A stretch of DNA of 64,000 nt, taken from contig JACHMT010000005.1 of assembly GCA_014208095.1 (NCBI GenBank), positions 806,001 through 870,000 of the forward strand, given 5' to 3'. The DNA comes from Actinospineispora eucalypti. Its GTDB lineage: Bacteria; Actinomycetota; Actinomycetes; Mycobacteriales; Pseudonocardiaceae. The position numbers were made by a program, and so were the translations under genes. Positions 54,502 to 63,472 of this stretch are shown here, piece after piece; position 1 is the stretch's first letter, and each line of letters opens with the position of its first letter. The notes beneath the pieces were generated by a model that saw only the letters and a program-made list of their open reading frames with translations, did not search any database and was not told the DNA's origin.

Positions 54502-54777
54502 GTGCAGCGCTGGACCGAGGCGGCGGACGCCGGCCCTTCCGGTGTCGTCGCGCCGCGCGAGCCGCCGCCGGCGGGGGCCGCCGAGGGTGGCGTGGCCACC
54601 CAGGTGCGGGCCCAGGTGGCCGCCGTCCAGGGGTGGGGCGGCGCGGAGCGGATGTGGCGCGGCATCGTGCTCGGTGCCATGCCGGTGTGGGCCGCGTTCT
54701 ACGGCAGCTACCTGCTGCAGCTGTTCTGGTACGCGGCCGCCGAGCCGTGGACCACGCCTTATCTGCGCCCGTTCTAG
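54502..54777 (+). CDS. membrane protein, C-terminal part after the in-frame TAG
   Basis: 91 residues in the same frame directly after the stop. It begins GTG CAG (reads VQRWTEAADAG), passes through an Ala/Pro/Gly linker and ends with one amphipathic and one hydrophobic helix (RGIVLGAMPVWAAFYGSYLL) plus EPWTTPYLRPF. No ribosome site precedes the GTG. Either reinitiation or read-through joins it to the first part, or the gene is a nonsense mutant. Confidence 0.65.
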   Translation: MQRWTEAADAGPSGVVAPREPPPAGAAEGGVATQVRAQVAAVQGWGGAERMWRGIVLGAMPVWAAFYGSYLLQLFWYAAAEPWTTPYLRPF

Positions 54778-54813
54778 TTGCCGGCCTGACCAGCGTCGGC
54801 GAGGCTGGCCGGC

Positions 54814-56736
54814 ATGACCGACCGCGCGCCGATCTGGACCCCGCCCGCCGACCTGGTCGCCTCGGCCGAGATGACCCGGCTGCTGCGTCAGGTCGGCGCG
54901 GCGGACTACCACGAGCTGTGGCGGTGGTCGGTGGACGACCTGCCCCGGTTCTGGGCCACCATGTGGCGCTGGTTCGACATCCGGGCCGACGGCGACCCGT
55001 CCACCGTGCTGGCCGACCGCTCGATGCCTGGCGCGCGCTGGTTCCCGGACGTGGCGCTGTCGTTCCCCGAGCACGTGTTCCGGGACCGGGACGACGCCGG
55101 CGTGGCCGTCGTGGCCGCCGCCGAGGGCCGCGCGCCGGTGGAGTGGACGTGGGGCCGGCTGCGGGAGCAGACGGCCCGGGTGCGGGCCGGGTTGCGCGCG
55201 ATGGGCGTCGGCCGGGGTGACCGGGTGGTCGGGTATCTGCCGAACACGGCGGAGACCATTGCGGCGTTCCTCGCCGTCAGCTCGCTGGGCGCGGTGTGGT
55301 CCTGCTGCTCGCCGGACTTCGGCGCGCGCACCGTGATCGACCGGCTGTCCCAGGTGGAGCCGGCGGTGCTGCTCGCGGTGGACCACTACGACTATGGCGG
55401 CCAGCGTTTCGACCGGTCCGAGGTGGTGGACCAGCTGCGCGCCGCGCTGCCCACCCTGCGCCGCACCGTGCTCCTGGGTGAGGACTGGGACGAGGCCTTC
55501 CCGGCCACCGCCGAACCGCTGGAGTTCGAGCGGGTTCCGTTCGACCACCCGCTGTGGATCGTCTACTCCAGCGGCACCACCGGGCTGCCCAAGGCGATCG
55601 TGCACGGCCACGGCGGCCCGCTGCTGGAGCACCAGAAGACCTGGCGGCTGCACCACGACGCCCGCCCCGGTGACCGGGTCATGTGGACCACCACCACCGG
55701 CTGGATCATGTGGAACCTGGTGGTCGGCGCGCTGACCACGCCGGTGTCGGCGGTGATCTACGACGGCAGCGTCGGCCACCCCGACCTCGGCGTGCTGTGG
55801 GACCTGATCGACGACACCGGCATCACCATGTTCGGCACCGGCGCGGCCTACCTGCACGGCTGCATGAAGCGCGGGCTGCGCCCCCGGGAAGGCCGGAAGC
55901 TGGCCCGGCTGCGGGCCATCGGCTCCACCGGCTCGCCGCTGGCCCCGGACGCCTACCGGTGGGTGAGCGACGCGGTGGGGGAGCACATCTGGCTGTGCTC
56001 CGCGTCCGGCGGCACCGATGTGGCCTGCGGCTTCGTCGGCGGTTCGCCGTTGCTGCCGGTGCGCGCGGGTGAGCTGCAGGCCAAGCTGCTCGGCGTGGAC
56101 GCCCAGGCCTGGGATGACCAGGGCCGCCCGGTGGTGGACGAGGTGGGTGAGCTGGTGGTCACCCAGCCGATGCCGTCCATGCCGGTGAAGTTCTGGAACG
56201 ACCCGGGCGGCGAGCGCTACCGGGACTCGTACTTCTCCATGTTCCCCGGGGTATGGCGGCACGGCGACTGGATCCGGTTCACCCCCGACGGCGCCTCGGT
56301 GATCTTCGGCCGGTCCGATGCGACGATCAACCGCGCCGGCATCCGGATGGGCACGGCGGAGATCTACGCGGCGGTGCTGGCGGTGCCCGAGGTGGCGGAC
56401 GCGCTGGTGGTGGACGTGCCCTCGCCGGACGGCACCGGGGACGGGGAGATGATCCTGTTCGTGGTGCCGGCCGACGGCGCCGAGCTCACCGAGGCCGTGG
56501 CCGACGAGCTGCGCGCCCGGATCCGGCGGGACTGCTCGCCCCGGCACGTGCCGAACCGCCTGGTGACGGTGCCGGCCGTGCCGCGCACCCTCAGCGGGAA
56601 GGCGCTGGAGATCCCGATCAAGCGCATCCTGATGGGGCACGACCCGGGCAAGACGGTGGACCCGAGCACCCTGGCCAACCCCGAGTCGCTGGACTGGTAC
56701 CTGGACTTCGCCCGGACCCGCCTCAGGGCAGTTTGA
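54814..56736 (+). CDS. aacS: acetoacetyl-CoA synthetase (acetoacetate--CoA ligase)
   Basis: Activates acetoacetate with ATP and CoA, linking ketone bodies to sterol or fatty-acid metabolism. 640 residues, family length. An N-terminal acetyl-CoA-synthetase-like region (YHELWRWSVDDLPRFWATMW) precedes the AMP-binding core: YSSGTTGLPKAIVHGHGG, TTTGWIMWN, SASGGTDVACGF, and near the end HGDWIRFTPDG, GRSDATINRAGIRMGTAEIY and TLSGKALEIPIKRIL (acetylatable Lys region). Starts 37 bp after the split membrane protein. Overlaps the GNAT gene by 14 bp at the 3' end. Confidence 0.95.
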   Translation: MTDRAPIWTPPADLVASAEMTRLLRQVGAADYHELWRWSVDDLPRFWATMWRWFDIRADGDPSTVLADRSMPGARWFPDVALSFPEHVFRDRDDAGVAVVAAAEGRAPVEWTWGRLREQTARVRAGLRAMGVGRGDRVVGYLPNTAETIAAFLAVSSLGAVWSCCSPDFGARTVIDRLSQVEPAVLLAVDHYDYGGQRFDRSEVVDQLRAALPTLRRTVLLGEDWDEAFPATAEPLEFERVPFDHPLWIVYSSGTTGLPKAIVHGHGGPLLEHQKTWRLHHDARPGDRVMWTTTTGWIMWNLVVGALTTPVSAVIYDGSVGHPDLGVLWDLIDDTGITMFGTGAAYLHGCMKRGLRPREGRKLARLRAIGSTGSPLAPDAYRWVSDAVGEHIWLCSASGGTDVACGFVGGSPLLPVRAGELQAKLLGVDAQAWDDQGRPVVDEVGELVVTQPMPSMPVKFWNDPGGERYRDSYFSMFPGVWRHGDWIRFTPDGASVIFGRSDATINRAGIRMGTAEIYAAVLAVPEVADALVVDVPSPDGTGDGEMILFVVPADGAELTEAVADELRARIRRDCSPRHVPNRLVTVPAVPRTLSGKALEIPIKRILMGHDPGKTVDPSTLANPESLDWYLDFARTRLRAV

Positions 56737-57214
56737 TCCGGAAGCACACGCGGGGCTGGCCGCGGCCGTCGTAGTCGTCGCGGACCGGGACGCCGCCGTC
56801 GGCTTCCCGGTCACCCGGCTCCAGCTCGAACCCCATGGCCCGGTGGAACGCGATGGAGCCGGTGTTGCCCGGTGAGGTGATCGCCCGCACGGTGCTCCGT
56901 CCGGCCCGCCCGGCCCGCTCGAAGAACGCCGCGTAGAGCTCGCGGGCCAGCCCCTGACCCCGCCGGGCCGGGTCCACACCGACGAAGTGGATGTACGCCT
57001 CGTCGGCGTGGTCGGCGGAGTGGAAGCCGACCAGGAAGCCGTAGATCCCGTCGCCGTCGGCGAGCACCAGGCTGGTCCCGGCGAAGTGCTGCAGGAACAG
57101 CCGGGGCAGCAGCAGGGACAGCTTTTGGGACTCTTCCGGCGTGCGCGAGTCGTCCCACCAGCGCTGGATGCGTTCGATGATCTCCGGGAAGTCGTCCTCT
57201 CGAGCCGTTCTCAT
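56723..57214 (-). CDS. GNAT-family N-acetyltransferase
   Basis: 163 residues. Acetyl-CoA binding motif A is RRGQGLARELYAAFFERAG near residue 90, followed by NTGSIAFHRAMGFELEPG (motif B). The N-terminus (REDDFPEIIERIQRWWDDSR) is the usual acceptor-binding side. The acceptor cannot be predicted. Convergent overlap with aacS; 10 bp downstream of the next gene's stop on the same strand. Confidence 0.9.
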   Translation of the reverse strand: MRTAREDDFPEIIERIQRWWDDSRTPEESQKLSLLLPRLFLQHFAGTSLVLADGDGIYGFLVGFHSADHADEAYIHFVGVDPARRGQGLARELYAAFFERAGRAGRSTVRAITSPGNTGSIAFHRAMGFELEPGDREADGGVPVRDDYDGRGQPRVCFRIKLP

Positions 57215-57224
57215 GGTTTCGAGG

Positions 57225-58250
57225 CTAGGTCCACTTCACGCCGTGCGCGCCCATCGCGGTGAGCAGCTCCGCCGGGTCGAACGCCTGGGCCGGGGCGAGG
57301 ACCCCGGCCGGCGCCCCGCCGGCGCGCAGCCGCAGCGCCGCCTCCACCGCCGCGACGGCCGTGGTGCCGTAGGTGTCCGCGCCGGTCAGTACGCCCCTGG
57401 CCGAGCCGCCCGGGCCGCGCAGGTCGGCGACCACGGTGAACTCGTCGGAGCCCCGGACGTCCTCGCCCGGCCCCTCGGGCAGGCTCTCCACCAGCTCCGG
57501 GGTGACCGAGGAGAACAGCCCGGCCACCTCGGCCGTGGTGACCGCCTCGACCCGCCGCGCCGGCACGTGCCGGGGCACCGTGGCGATCTCCGGCACGCCG
57601 AACTTCACCACCGGCACCGGCTCGGTGGCCCCGGGCAGCCGGTACTCGGTGGTGCGCGCCGGTTCGTCGGGGCGCCACTCGCCGTCCAGGTAGACCGGGC
57701 CGCCGGTGGCGAAGAACTCCAGGTTGGCCAGCGCGGTCCGCCCGCTGCCCCGCGACAGCGCGCCCAGCCCGGACAGCCGGTGCACCAGCACCACCTCGTC
57801 CACCCGGTCGAGCGTCACGGCGGTCGCGGCGGCGAGCAGGTCGGCGAGGAACCCGCCGTCGTTGACCATCGGGACCACGCTCACCCCGGCGTCGGCGGCC
57901 GGCCCGGCGAGCGTTTCGAACAGGCGCATCACGTAGGGCTGCTCGCCGGCTAGGTCGACGTAGTGCACCCCGGCCGCGACGGCGGCCCGGGCCACCGGTT
58001 CGCCGAACCGCTCGTACGGCGCCACACAGTTGATCACTACGGACGCGCCCCGCAATGTCCCGGCCAGCGCCCCCGGGTCGTCCAGCCCGGCGGTCCGCAC
58101 CGCGTCGGCGGGCAGCCCGGCCCGCTCGGCGGTGTCCCGCAGCCGGCCGGCGTCGCGGCCGACCAGCATCGGGTCGATGTTGCGGCGGCGCAGCTCGCCG
58201 ACCACCAGCTTGGCGGTGAACCCGCTCGCGCCGTAAACCGCGACGGTCAT
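57225..58250 (-). CDS. saccharopine-dehydrogenase-like NAD(P) oxidoreductase
   Basis: 341 residues. The Rossmann fold opens at the N-terminus with VAVYGASGFTAKLVVGELRRR and continues VVINCVAPYERFGEPVARAAVAAGVHYVDLAGE, as in saccharopine-reductase-like proteins and mycobacterial trans-acting enoyl reductases. True substrate unknown. GGAGAAG lies 4-5 nt before the ATG. Divergent from the AraC-type regulator, which may control it. Confidence 0.88.
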   Translation of the reverse strand: MTVAVYGASGFTAKLVVGELRRRNIDPMLVGRDAGRLRDTAERAGLPADAVRTAGLDDPGALAGTLRGASVVINCVAPYERFGEPVARAAVAAGVHYVDLAGEQPYVMRLFETLAGPAADAGVSVVPMVNDGGFLADLLAAATAVTLDRVDEVVLVHRLSGLGALSRGSGRTALANLEFFATGGPVYLDGEWRPDEPARTTEYRLPGATEPVPVVKFGVPEIATVPRHVPARRVEAVTTAEVAGLFSSVTPELVESLPEGPGEDVRGSDEFTVVADLRGPGGSARGVLTGADTYGTTAVAAVEAALRLRAGGAPAGVLAPAQAFDPAELLTAMGAHGVKWT

Positions 58251-58393
58251 CTTGCTTCTCCGATCATCGGGAACTGATGGTTTCGACGATATGAACGCCC
58301 AAGAGCACGATCCATGGTGGAACGGCTCACCTTTATGTCCAATCGTCTTGCTAGCCTGGAAGAGCTGTTCGGACCGGCCGAGAGGCGGCGATC

Positions 58394-59323
58394 TTGGACG
58401 TGCTCAGCGACGCGGTCACCGCCATGCGCACCGGGCGGCCGCACTCCAACCGGACGCGGCGCGCCGGCGGCTGGGCCATGCGCTTCCGGCCGGTCTCCGC
58501 CGCCGGCTTCCACGTGGTGCTGGAGGGCTCCTGCTGGCTGCTGCCGAAGGACCACGAGCCGGTGCGGCTGGGCGCGGGCGACGTGGTGTGCCTGTTGCCC
58601 CAGGTGATCGACTATGCCGTGGCCGACGACCCGGACACACCGCTCGCCGAGGTGCCGGTCAGCTCGCTGTCGGAGGCGCTGGCCGGCCCGCCCTCGGCGG
58701 CCGGCGGGCCGGTCGGGGCCACCGTGATGCTGTGCGGCGCCTACCTGCTGGACGAGCGCCGCCCGCACCCGCTGCTCGCCGAGCTGCCCCGGTTCATCCA
58801 CCTGCCCGCCCGGGTGGGCAGCCGCACCGAGCTGCGGGCCGCCGTCGACCTGCTGGGCAGTGAGCTGGACCGCCCGGGCCAGGGCAGCGACGTGATCGTG
58901 CCGGCCCTGTTGGACATGTTGCTGCTCTACATCCTGCGGGCCTGGTACTCCGAACAGGTGGCGCAGGGGGTACCGATCGGGTGGGCCGGCGCGCTGGCGG
59001 ATGCCCCGGTGAGCGCGGCCCTGCGGGCCATCCACCGCGACCCGGCCCGGCAGTGGACGGTGGAACGGCTGGGGGCCGAGGGCGGGCTCTCCCGGGCGGC
59101 GTTCGCCCGCCGGTTCAGCGCCCTGGTCGGCCGCCCACCGCTGGCCTATTTGACCTGGTGGCGGATGACTCTGGCGGCCCGCATGCTGCGCGAGTCGGAC
59201 GCGCCGCTGCACGCCGTCGCGACGCGCACCGGGTACGCCTCCGAGTTCGCCTTCGCCAAGGCTTTCAAGCGGGAGTTCGGCACCGCTCCCGGCGGGTACC
59301 GGAAGGCTACCGAGCGGCGCTAG
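58394..59323 (+). CDS. AraC-family regulator with cupin sensor domain
   Basis: 309 residues starting at a TTG after GAGAGGCGG. N-terminal AraC-type cupin (about 1-185: GGWAMRFRPVSAAGFHVVLEG, LGAGDVVCLLPQ) and C-terminal double HTH (WTVERLGAEGGLSRAAFARRF, PLAYLTWWRMTLAARMLRES, GYASEFAFAKAFKREFG). Such proteins often regulate a neighbouring oxidoreductase gene, here the divergent saccharopine-reductase-like gene. Confidence 0.9.
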   Translation: MDVLSDAVTAMRTGRPHSNRTRRAGGWAMRFRPVSAAGFHVVLEGSCWLLPKDHEPVRLGAGDVVCLLPQVIDYAVADDPDTPLAEVPVSSLSEALAGPPSAAGGPVGATVMLCGAYLLDERRPHPLLAELPRFIHLPARVGSRTELRAAVDLLGSELDRPGQGSDVIVPALLDMLLLYILRAWYSEQVAQGVPIGWAGALADAPVSAALRAIHRDPARQWTVERLGAEGGLSRAAFARRFSALVGRPPLAYLTWWRMTLAARMLRESDAPLHAVATRTGYASEFAFAKAFKREFGTAPGGYRKATERR

Positions 59324-59440
59324 TCCATTCCTTCGGTCGGGGGTGTCCCGGCGCTTCCGGGTGGCAATGGCTCGGAAACGCCACGGGAAGTAACGATCAC
59401 TGCCTAAACTCCTTGATCAGTGAGGAGGTACTCGGCAGGA

Positions 59441-60784
59441 ATGAGCGCTCGTCGTCACGGAAGCAGGACGCGGCCGAGGGGCCTCTGGTGGGTGGTCACC
59501 GCCGCAGCCGCCACCTGCGCGATGACCGGCCTGGTCCTCGCGGTACGGCCCGCCGGGTCGCCGGCCCCGCTGCGGCCCGCCGCGCACTCGGTCACCGCAC
59601 CCGCACCGGAGCCGCCCGGAGCGGCCGACGTGGCCGTGCCCCCCGTGCCCCCTGTGCCCCCGGCACCCCAGCCGGGCACCGAGCCCGCGGCCGCCGCCCC
59701 CTGGGGCGACGCCGGCGCCGTGCCACCCGCGAACGTGCCACCCGCGGCTGTGCCGCCCGCGGCCGGGCCACCCGCGACGTTGCCGGCCGCGTCAGCCGGC
59801 ACCGAGTGCGCCGCGTCGGGGAAGACCTCCTGCCGCAACCTGCTGACCACCAACGCCGGCAAGGTGGCCTACTACAGCAACTACTCGCTGGACGGCAGCC
59901 CCGCCATCACGCACGCGATCATCATGGTGCACGGTGCCGGCCGCAACGCCCAGTCCAGCTTCCAGGGCATCCGCGCGGAGGCCGTGCGGACCAAGACCAA
60001 CGCCGAGACCATCGTGATCGCGCCGTCCTACCAGACCAAGGAGGACAACCCCGGCGCCGGCCAGGTCACCTGGCCCGACCAGGCCTGGAAGGAGGGTGGC
60101 GACTCGGACAGCGGCAACCTCAGCTCGTTCGACGTGATGGACCTGATCATGGCCAGGCTGGTGGACAAGAACCGGTTCCCCAACCTGAACTGGGTCACCC
60201 TCGGCGGCCACTCGGCCGGCGGCCAGTTCACCCAGCGGTACGCGGCCGGCGGCAAGATCCCGGCGCAGACCCGGGGCGTGCAGTTCAACTTCATCGTGGC
60301 CAACCCGTCCTCCTACCTGTACTTCACCCCGGACCGGCCGCTGGCCGGCTCCGGCGGCGGGATCAAGTTCGGGCCGGTGAGCGTCGGCTCGTGCGGTGAG
60401 TACGACGACTACAAGTACGGCCTGAAGAACCGGGTGCGGTACATGAAGGAGGTGTCGGACGCGGACCTGGTCTCCCGCTACACGCACGCCAGGGTGATGT
60501 ACCTGAGCGGCGGCGCGGACACCGGCGACGAGTCGCTGGACGAGGACTGCGGCGCGATGCTGCAGGGGAAGAACCGGCTGATCCGCAGCATCAACTACTT
60601 CAACTACATCCGGACCAAGTTCCCCGGCGCGCCGCACGAGCGGGCGCAGGTCTCCGGCACCGGCCACGACCGGGAGAGCATGTTCGCCTCGCCGGAGGCG
60701 GAGCGAGTGGTGTTCGGCGTGCCGGTGAACCAGGCCCGGGCGTCGAGGCGCACGGACACCGAGAGCGGTAGTTCGGACAACTAA
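59441..60784 (+). CDS. secreted alpha/beta hydrolase with Pro-rich linker
   Basis: 447 residues. A basic start and hydrophobic segment (WWVVTAAAATCAMTGLVLAV, about 16-35) act as signal or anchor; a long Pro/Ala linker (about 40-118) with four VPPAA-type pentapeptides spans the cell wall; the catalytic part holds AIIMVHGAGRNAQ, the nucleophile GGHSAGGQF (about residue 252) and a late GHDRESMF. Two Cys pairs (TECAASGKTSC, GSCGEYDD) may form disulfides. I start at the ATG after AGGAGG; a GTG at 59420 is possible. Substrate unknown. Confidence 0.87.
   Translation: MSARRHGSRTRPRGLWWVVTAAAATCAMTGLVLAVRPAGSPAPLRPAAHSVTAPAPEPPGAADVAVPPVPPVPPAPQPGTEPAAAAPWGDAGAVPPANVPPAAVPPAAGPPATLPAASAGTECAASGKTSCRNLLTTNAGKVAYYSNYSLDGSPAITHAIIMVHGAGRNAQSSFQGIRAEAVRTKTNAETIVIAPSYQTKEDNPGAGQVTWPDQAWKEGGDSDSGNLSSFDVMDLIMARLVDKNRFPNLNWVTLGGHSAGGQFTQRYAAGGKIPAQTRGVQFNFIVANPSSYLYFTPDRPLAGSGGGIKFGPVSVGSCGEYDDYKYGLKNRVRYMKEVSDADLVSRYTHARVMYLSGGADTGDESLDEDCGAMLQGKNRLIRSINYFNYIRTKFPGAPHERAQVSGTGHDRESMFASPEAERVVFGVPVNQARASRRTDTESGSSDN
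59720..59779 (+). repeat. four 15-bp repeats coding a Pro-rich linker
   Basis: Consecutive units at 59720, 59735, 59750 and 59765, based on GTGCCACCCGCGGCT, encode VPPAN, VPPAA, VPPAA and GPPAT. In-frame slippage repeat inside the secreted hydrolase gene. Confidence 0.85.
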
Positions 60785-60960
60785 CCCAGGACGTGCGCGT
60801 CCGGGCCGGGGAAGTAGACCGACTCGTGGCCGTCCTGCCAGCGCACCCGGTAGTGCCGCTGGTCGCCGTCGCCGATCACCTCCAGTACCTCGCCCTGGCG
60901 GCGCTGCGCGTCCAGGGTGGCGGTTTCGATGACGATCCGGTCACCGGTGCTGGCGTGCAT
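60781..60960 (-). CDS. DUF1918-family small protein
   Basis: 59 residues, the usual size of this actinobacterial family: HASTGDRIVIETATLD, GEVLEVIGDGDQRHYRVRW and GHESVYFPGPDA form an SH3-like beta barrel. Role unknown. GGGAGG lies 6 nt before the ATG. Its stop codon overlaps that of the convergent hydrolase gene in the four bases CTAA. Confidence 0.9.
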   Translation of the reverse strand: MHASTGDRIVIETATLDAQRRQGEVLEVIGDGDQRHYRVRWQDGHESVYFPGPDAHVLG

Positions 60961-61057
60961 CTGGGCCTCCCTACGTGGGTCGGGGACCCGGCCGAGGCCG
61001 GTGCCGGCCAGGCCCGGACAAACCAGCGTAGTGGCGGCGTCCAGGGAGTGGAACCGC

Positions 61058-61915
61058 TCAGCGGGGCGCCCCGCCGGGCACCGTGCTCCACAGCGCGGAC
61101 ACCAGCGGCCGGTGCAGGTCCACCCGCCGCGCGCACAGCCCGATGGTGAACGGGTCCGGTGGCGGGTCGGCGTCCAGGATGACCAGCCGGTCGGCGACCG
61201 CGCTGGTGTCCAGCACCAGCCGGGGCACGATCCCGGTGCCGTAGCCGAGGGCGACCAGGCCGAGCAGCGCCTCGTGCCCGTCCGGCTCGGCGGCCACGTC
61301 CGGGTGCAGCCGGTTCGCCCGGAGCCAGCGGTCGGCCGCCGCCCGGGCCAGGCCGCCCCTGGGCAGCACGAACGGCCCGGCCCGCCAGTCCGCGTTCCGT
61401 TCCGCCGTCACGAAAACCAGCGGTGTCTCGGCCACCGGCCGGCTGACGATCGGCTCGGGCAGCCGGTCGGGCAGCGCGGCCACCGCCAGGTCCACCGCGC
61501 CCTCGTCCAGCCGGGCCAGCGCGGCGGCCGCGTCGCCGGTGTACAGGTCCAGGCCCACCGCCGGGTGCGCCTCCCGGAACGGCCGCAGCAGCGTGGGCAG
61601 GATGGCGTGGCAGGCGGTGACCGTCGCGAACACGGACAGCCGCCCGCGCAGGCGCTCCGCCGGCCGGTCGCCCTCCCGGTAGCGGTCCCACAGCGCCAAC
61701 GTGTCCCGGGCGTAGTCGCGGAACCGCAGGCCGGCCTCCGTGAGCGCGACGCCGCGCGGCCCCCGGTCCAGCAGCCGTTGACCCACCTCGGCCTCCAGCC
61801 GTTGGATGGCCCGGGTCAGGGTGGCCGGGCTGACGTGGCAGTCCAGGCCGCTGCGCCCGAAGTTGAGCGTCTCGGTCACCCGGAGGAACAGCCGCAGATC
61901 ACGGTAGGCCTGCAT
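61058..61915 (-). CDS. ilvY: LysR-family regulator, IlvY-like
   Basis: 285 residues. The HTH (RDLRLFLRVTETLNFGRSG, VSPATLTRAIQRLEAEVGQRLL) and effector domain follow E. coli IlvY closely over the whole length as I remember it (LSVFATVTACHAILPTLLRPF, TGDAAAALARLDEGAVDLAVAALP, GHEALLGLVALGYGTGIVP). In E. coli this protein senses acetolactate and activates the divergent ilvC. Here too it is divergent from a ketol-acid reductoisomerase gene, 74 bp away, which makes the same role likely. Confidence 0.9.
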   Translation of the reverse strand: MQAYRDLRLFLRVTETLNFGRSGLDCHVSPATLTRAIQRLEAEVGQRLLDRGPRGVALTEAGLRFRDYARDTLALWDRYREGDRPAERLRGRLSVFATVTACHAILPTLLRPFREAHPAVGLDLYTGDAAAALARLDEGAVDLAVAALPDRLPEPIVSRPVAETPLVFVTAERNADWRAGPFVLPRGGLARAAADRWLRANRLHPDVAAEPDGHEALLGLVALGYGTGIVPRLVLDTSAVADRLVILDADPPPDPFTIGLCARRVDLHRPLVSALWSTVPGGAPR

Positions 61916-61989
61916 ATTTCTTCCTTCGAAACGCGGCGTTGCGGTTCTTGCGCTTGTCGGAAGGCTAACCCGGGACGTAGGAAATTCCC

Positions 61990-63459
61990 ATGACGGATTT
62001 CAGCTCAGCGGTCTTCCCGGTGGAGACGATGGCGGTGCCCGGCGGCCAGGAGACCATCGTGCGCGGCGGCCGGCACCTGTTCGGCTCGCTCGTGGAGGGC
62101 TTCGCCGGGGTGCGCCGGATCGGGGTGCTCGGCTGGGGGCCGCAGGGCCGGGCGCAGGCGCTGAACCTGCGCGACTCACTGGCCGGCAGCGGCATCACCG
62201 TCACGGTCGGGCTGCGCCCCAGGTCCGCATCGGCGGCGGCCGCGCGCGCCGAGGGGTTCACCGAGGAGGACGGCACCCTGGGCGACTGGCTGGCCGTCGC
62301 GGCGGACAGCGACCTGGTGCTGCTGCTGGTCGCGGATGCCGCCGTGGCCCGGCACTACCCGGAGATCTTCGCCGCGCTGCGCCCGGGCAGCACGCTCGGG
62401 CTGTCCCACGGCTTCCTGCTCGGCTACCTGAAGGAGACCGGCGACCGGTTCCCGGACGGGGTGAGCGTGATCGCGGTGTGCCCCAAGGGCATGGGCGACT
62501 CGGTCCGCCGGCTGTACGTGCAGGGCGCACGGGTGAACGGCGCGGGCATCAACGCCAGCTTCGCGGTGCACGCCGACCACGACGGGCGGGCCACCGACCG
62601 CGCGCTGGCCTGGTCGATCGCGCTCGGCGCGCCCTACACCTTCCGCACCACGCTGCGCGACGAGTACCTGTCCGACATCGTGGGGGAGCGGGCCATCCTG
62701 CTCGGCGCGGTGCACGGCATCGTGGAGAGCCTCTACACCCGCGCCCGGCTGGCCGGCGCCGACCCGGTCGCCGCGTACCGGCGGTCCTGCGAGAACATCA
62801 CCGGCCCGATCGCCCGGGCCATCTCCGCCGACGGGCTGCTCGGCGTCCGCGACGCCCTGTCCGGTGAGGGCCGCGAGGTGTTCGACCGGGCGTACGCCGC
62901 CGGCTACCGCCCGGCCCGCGAGCTGATCGCGGAGATCTACCAGGAGGTGGCCGACGGCACCGAGCTGCGCAGCGTCGTGCTCGCCGGCGAGCGGCTGCGG
63001 TCCACCCCGATGACGCCGATCAGCGGGTCACCGATGTGGTCCGCCGCCGCCGAGGTGCACGCCCGGCGGGGCGCCGAGGCGGTGCCGGTCGACCCGTTCG
63101 CGGCCGGCGTGTTCGTGGCCACCATGACCGCGCAGGTGGACCTGTTCGCCGAGCTCGGCCACCCCTGGTCGGAGATCGTCAACGAGTCGATCATCGAGGC
63201 GGTGGACTCGCTGCTGCCGTACATGCACGCCCGCGATGTGGCGCACATGGTGGACAACTGCTCCACCACCGCCCGGCTCGGCGCGCGCCGCTGGGGCCCG
63301 CGGTTCCAGGCGGTGCTGGAGCAGATCGTCTTCCCGGCGGCCGACGGTGCGGGCGGCGGCGACCCCGCGCTGGTGGAGGCGTTCCTGGCCAACCCGGTGC
63401 ACGAAGCACTGGCCGCCGCGGCCAAGCTGCGCCCGCCGGTGGACATCGCGGTCGCTTAG
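61990..63459 (+). CDS. ilvC: ketol-acid reductoisomerase, long plant-like class II form
   Basis: Second enzyme of branched-chain amino acid synthesis; converts acetolactate to dihydroxyisovalerate with Mg and NADPH. 489 residues, against about 330 for the class I enzyme usual in actinobacteria. The dinucleotide fold is IGVLGWGPQGRAQALNL; several stretches (VCPKGMGDSVRRLYVQGARV, GAGINASFAVH, ERAILLGAVHGIVESL, MHARDVAHMVDNCSTTARLG) match the chloroplast enzyme far better than the E. coli one, from memory. Only a weak ribosome site (AGGA) is visible. Divergent from the IlvY-like gene. Confidence 0.93.
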   Translation: MTDFSSAVFPVETMAVPGGQETIVRGGRHLFGSLVEGFAGVRRIGVLGWGPQGRAQALNLRDSLAGSGITVTVGLRPRSASAAAARAEGFTEEDGTLGDWLAVAADSDLVLLLVADAAVARHYPEIFAALRPGSTLGLSHGFLLGYLKETGDRFPDGVSVIAVCPKGMGDSVRRLYVQGARVNGAGINASFAVHADHDGRATDRALAWSIALGAPYTFRTTLRDEYLSDIVGERAILLGAVHGIVESLYTRARLAGADPVAAYRRSCENITGPIARAISADGLLGVRDALSGEGREVFDRAYAAGYRPARELIAEIYQEVADGTELRSVVLAGERLRSTPMTPISGSPMWSAAAEVHARRGAEAVPVDPFAAGVFVATMTAQVDLFAELGHPWSEIVNESIIEAVDSLLPYMHARDVAHMVDNCSTTARLGARRWGPRFQAVLEQIVFPAADGAGGGDPALVEAFLANPVHEALAAAAKLRPPVDIAVA

Positions 63460-63472
63460 AGCGGAGCGGTGC

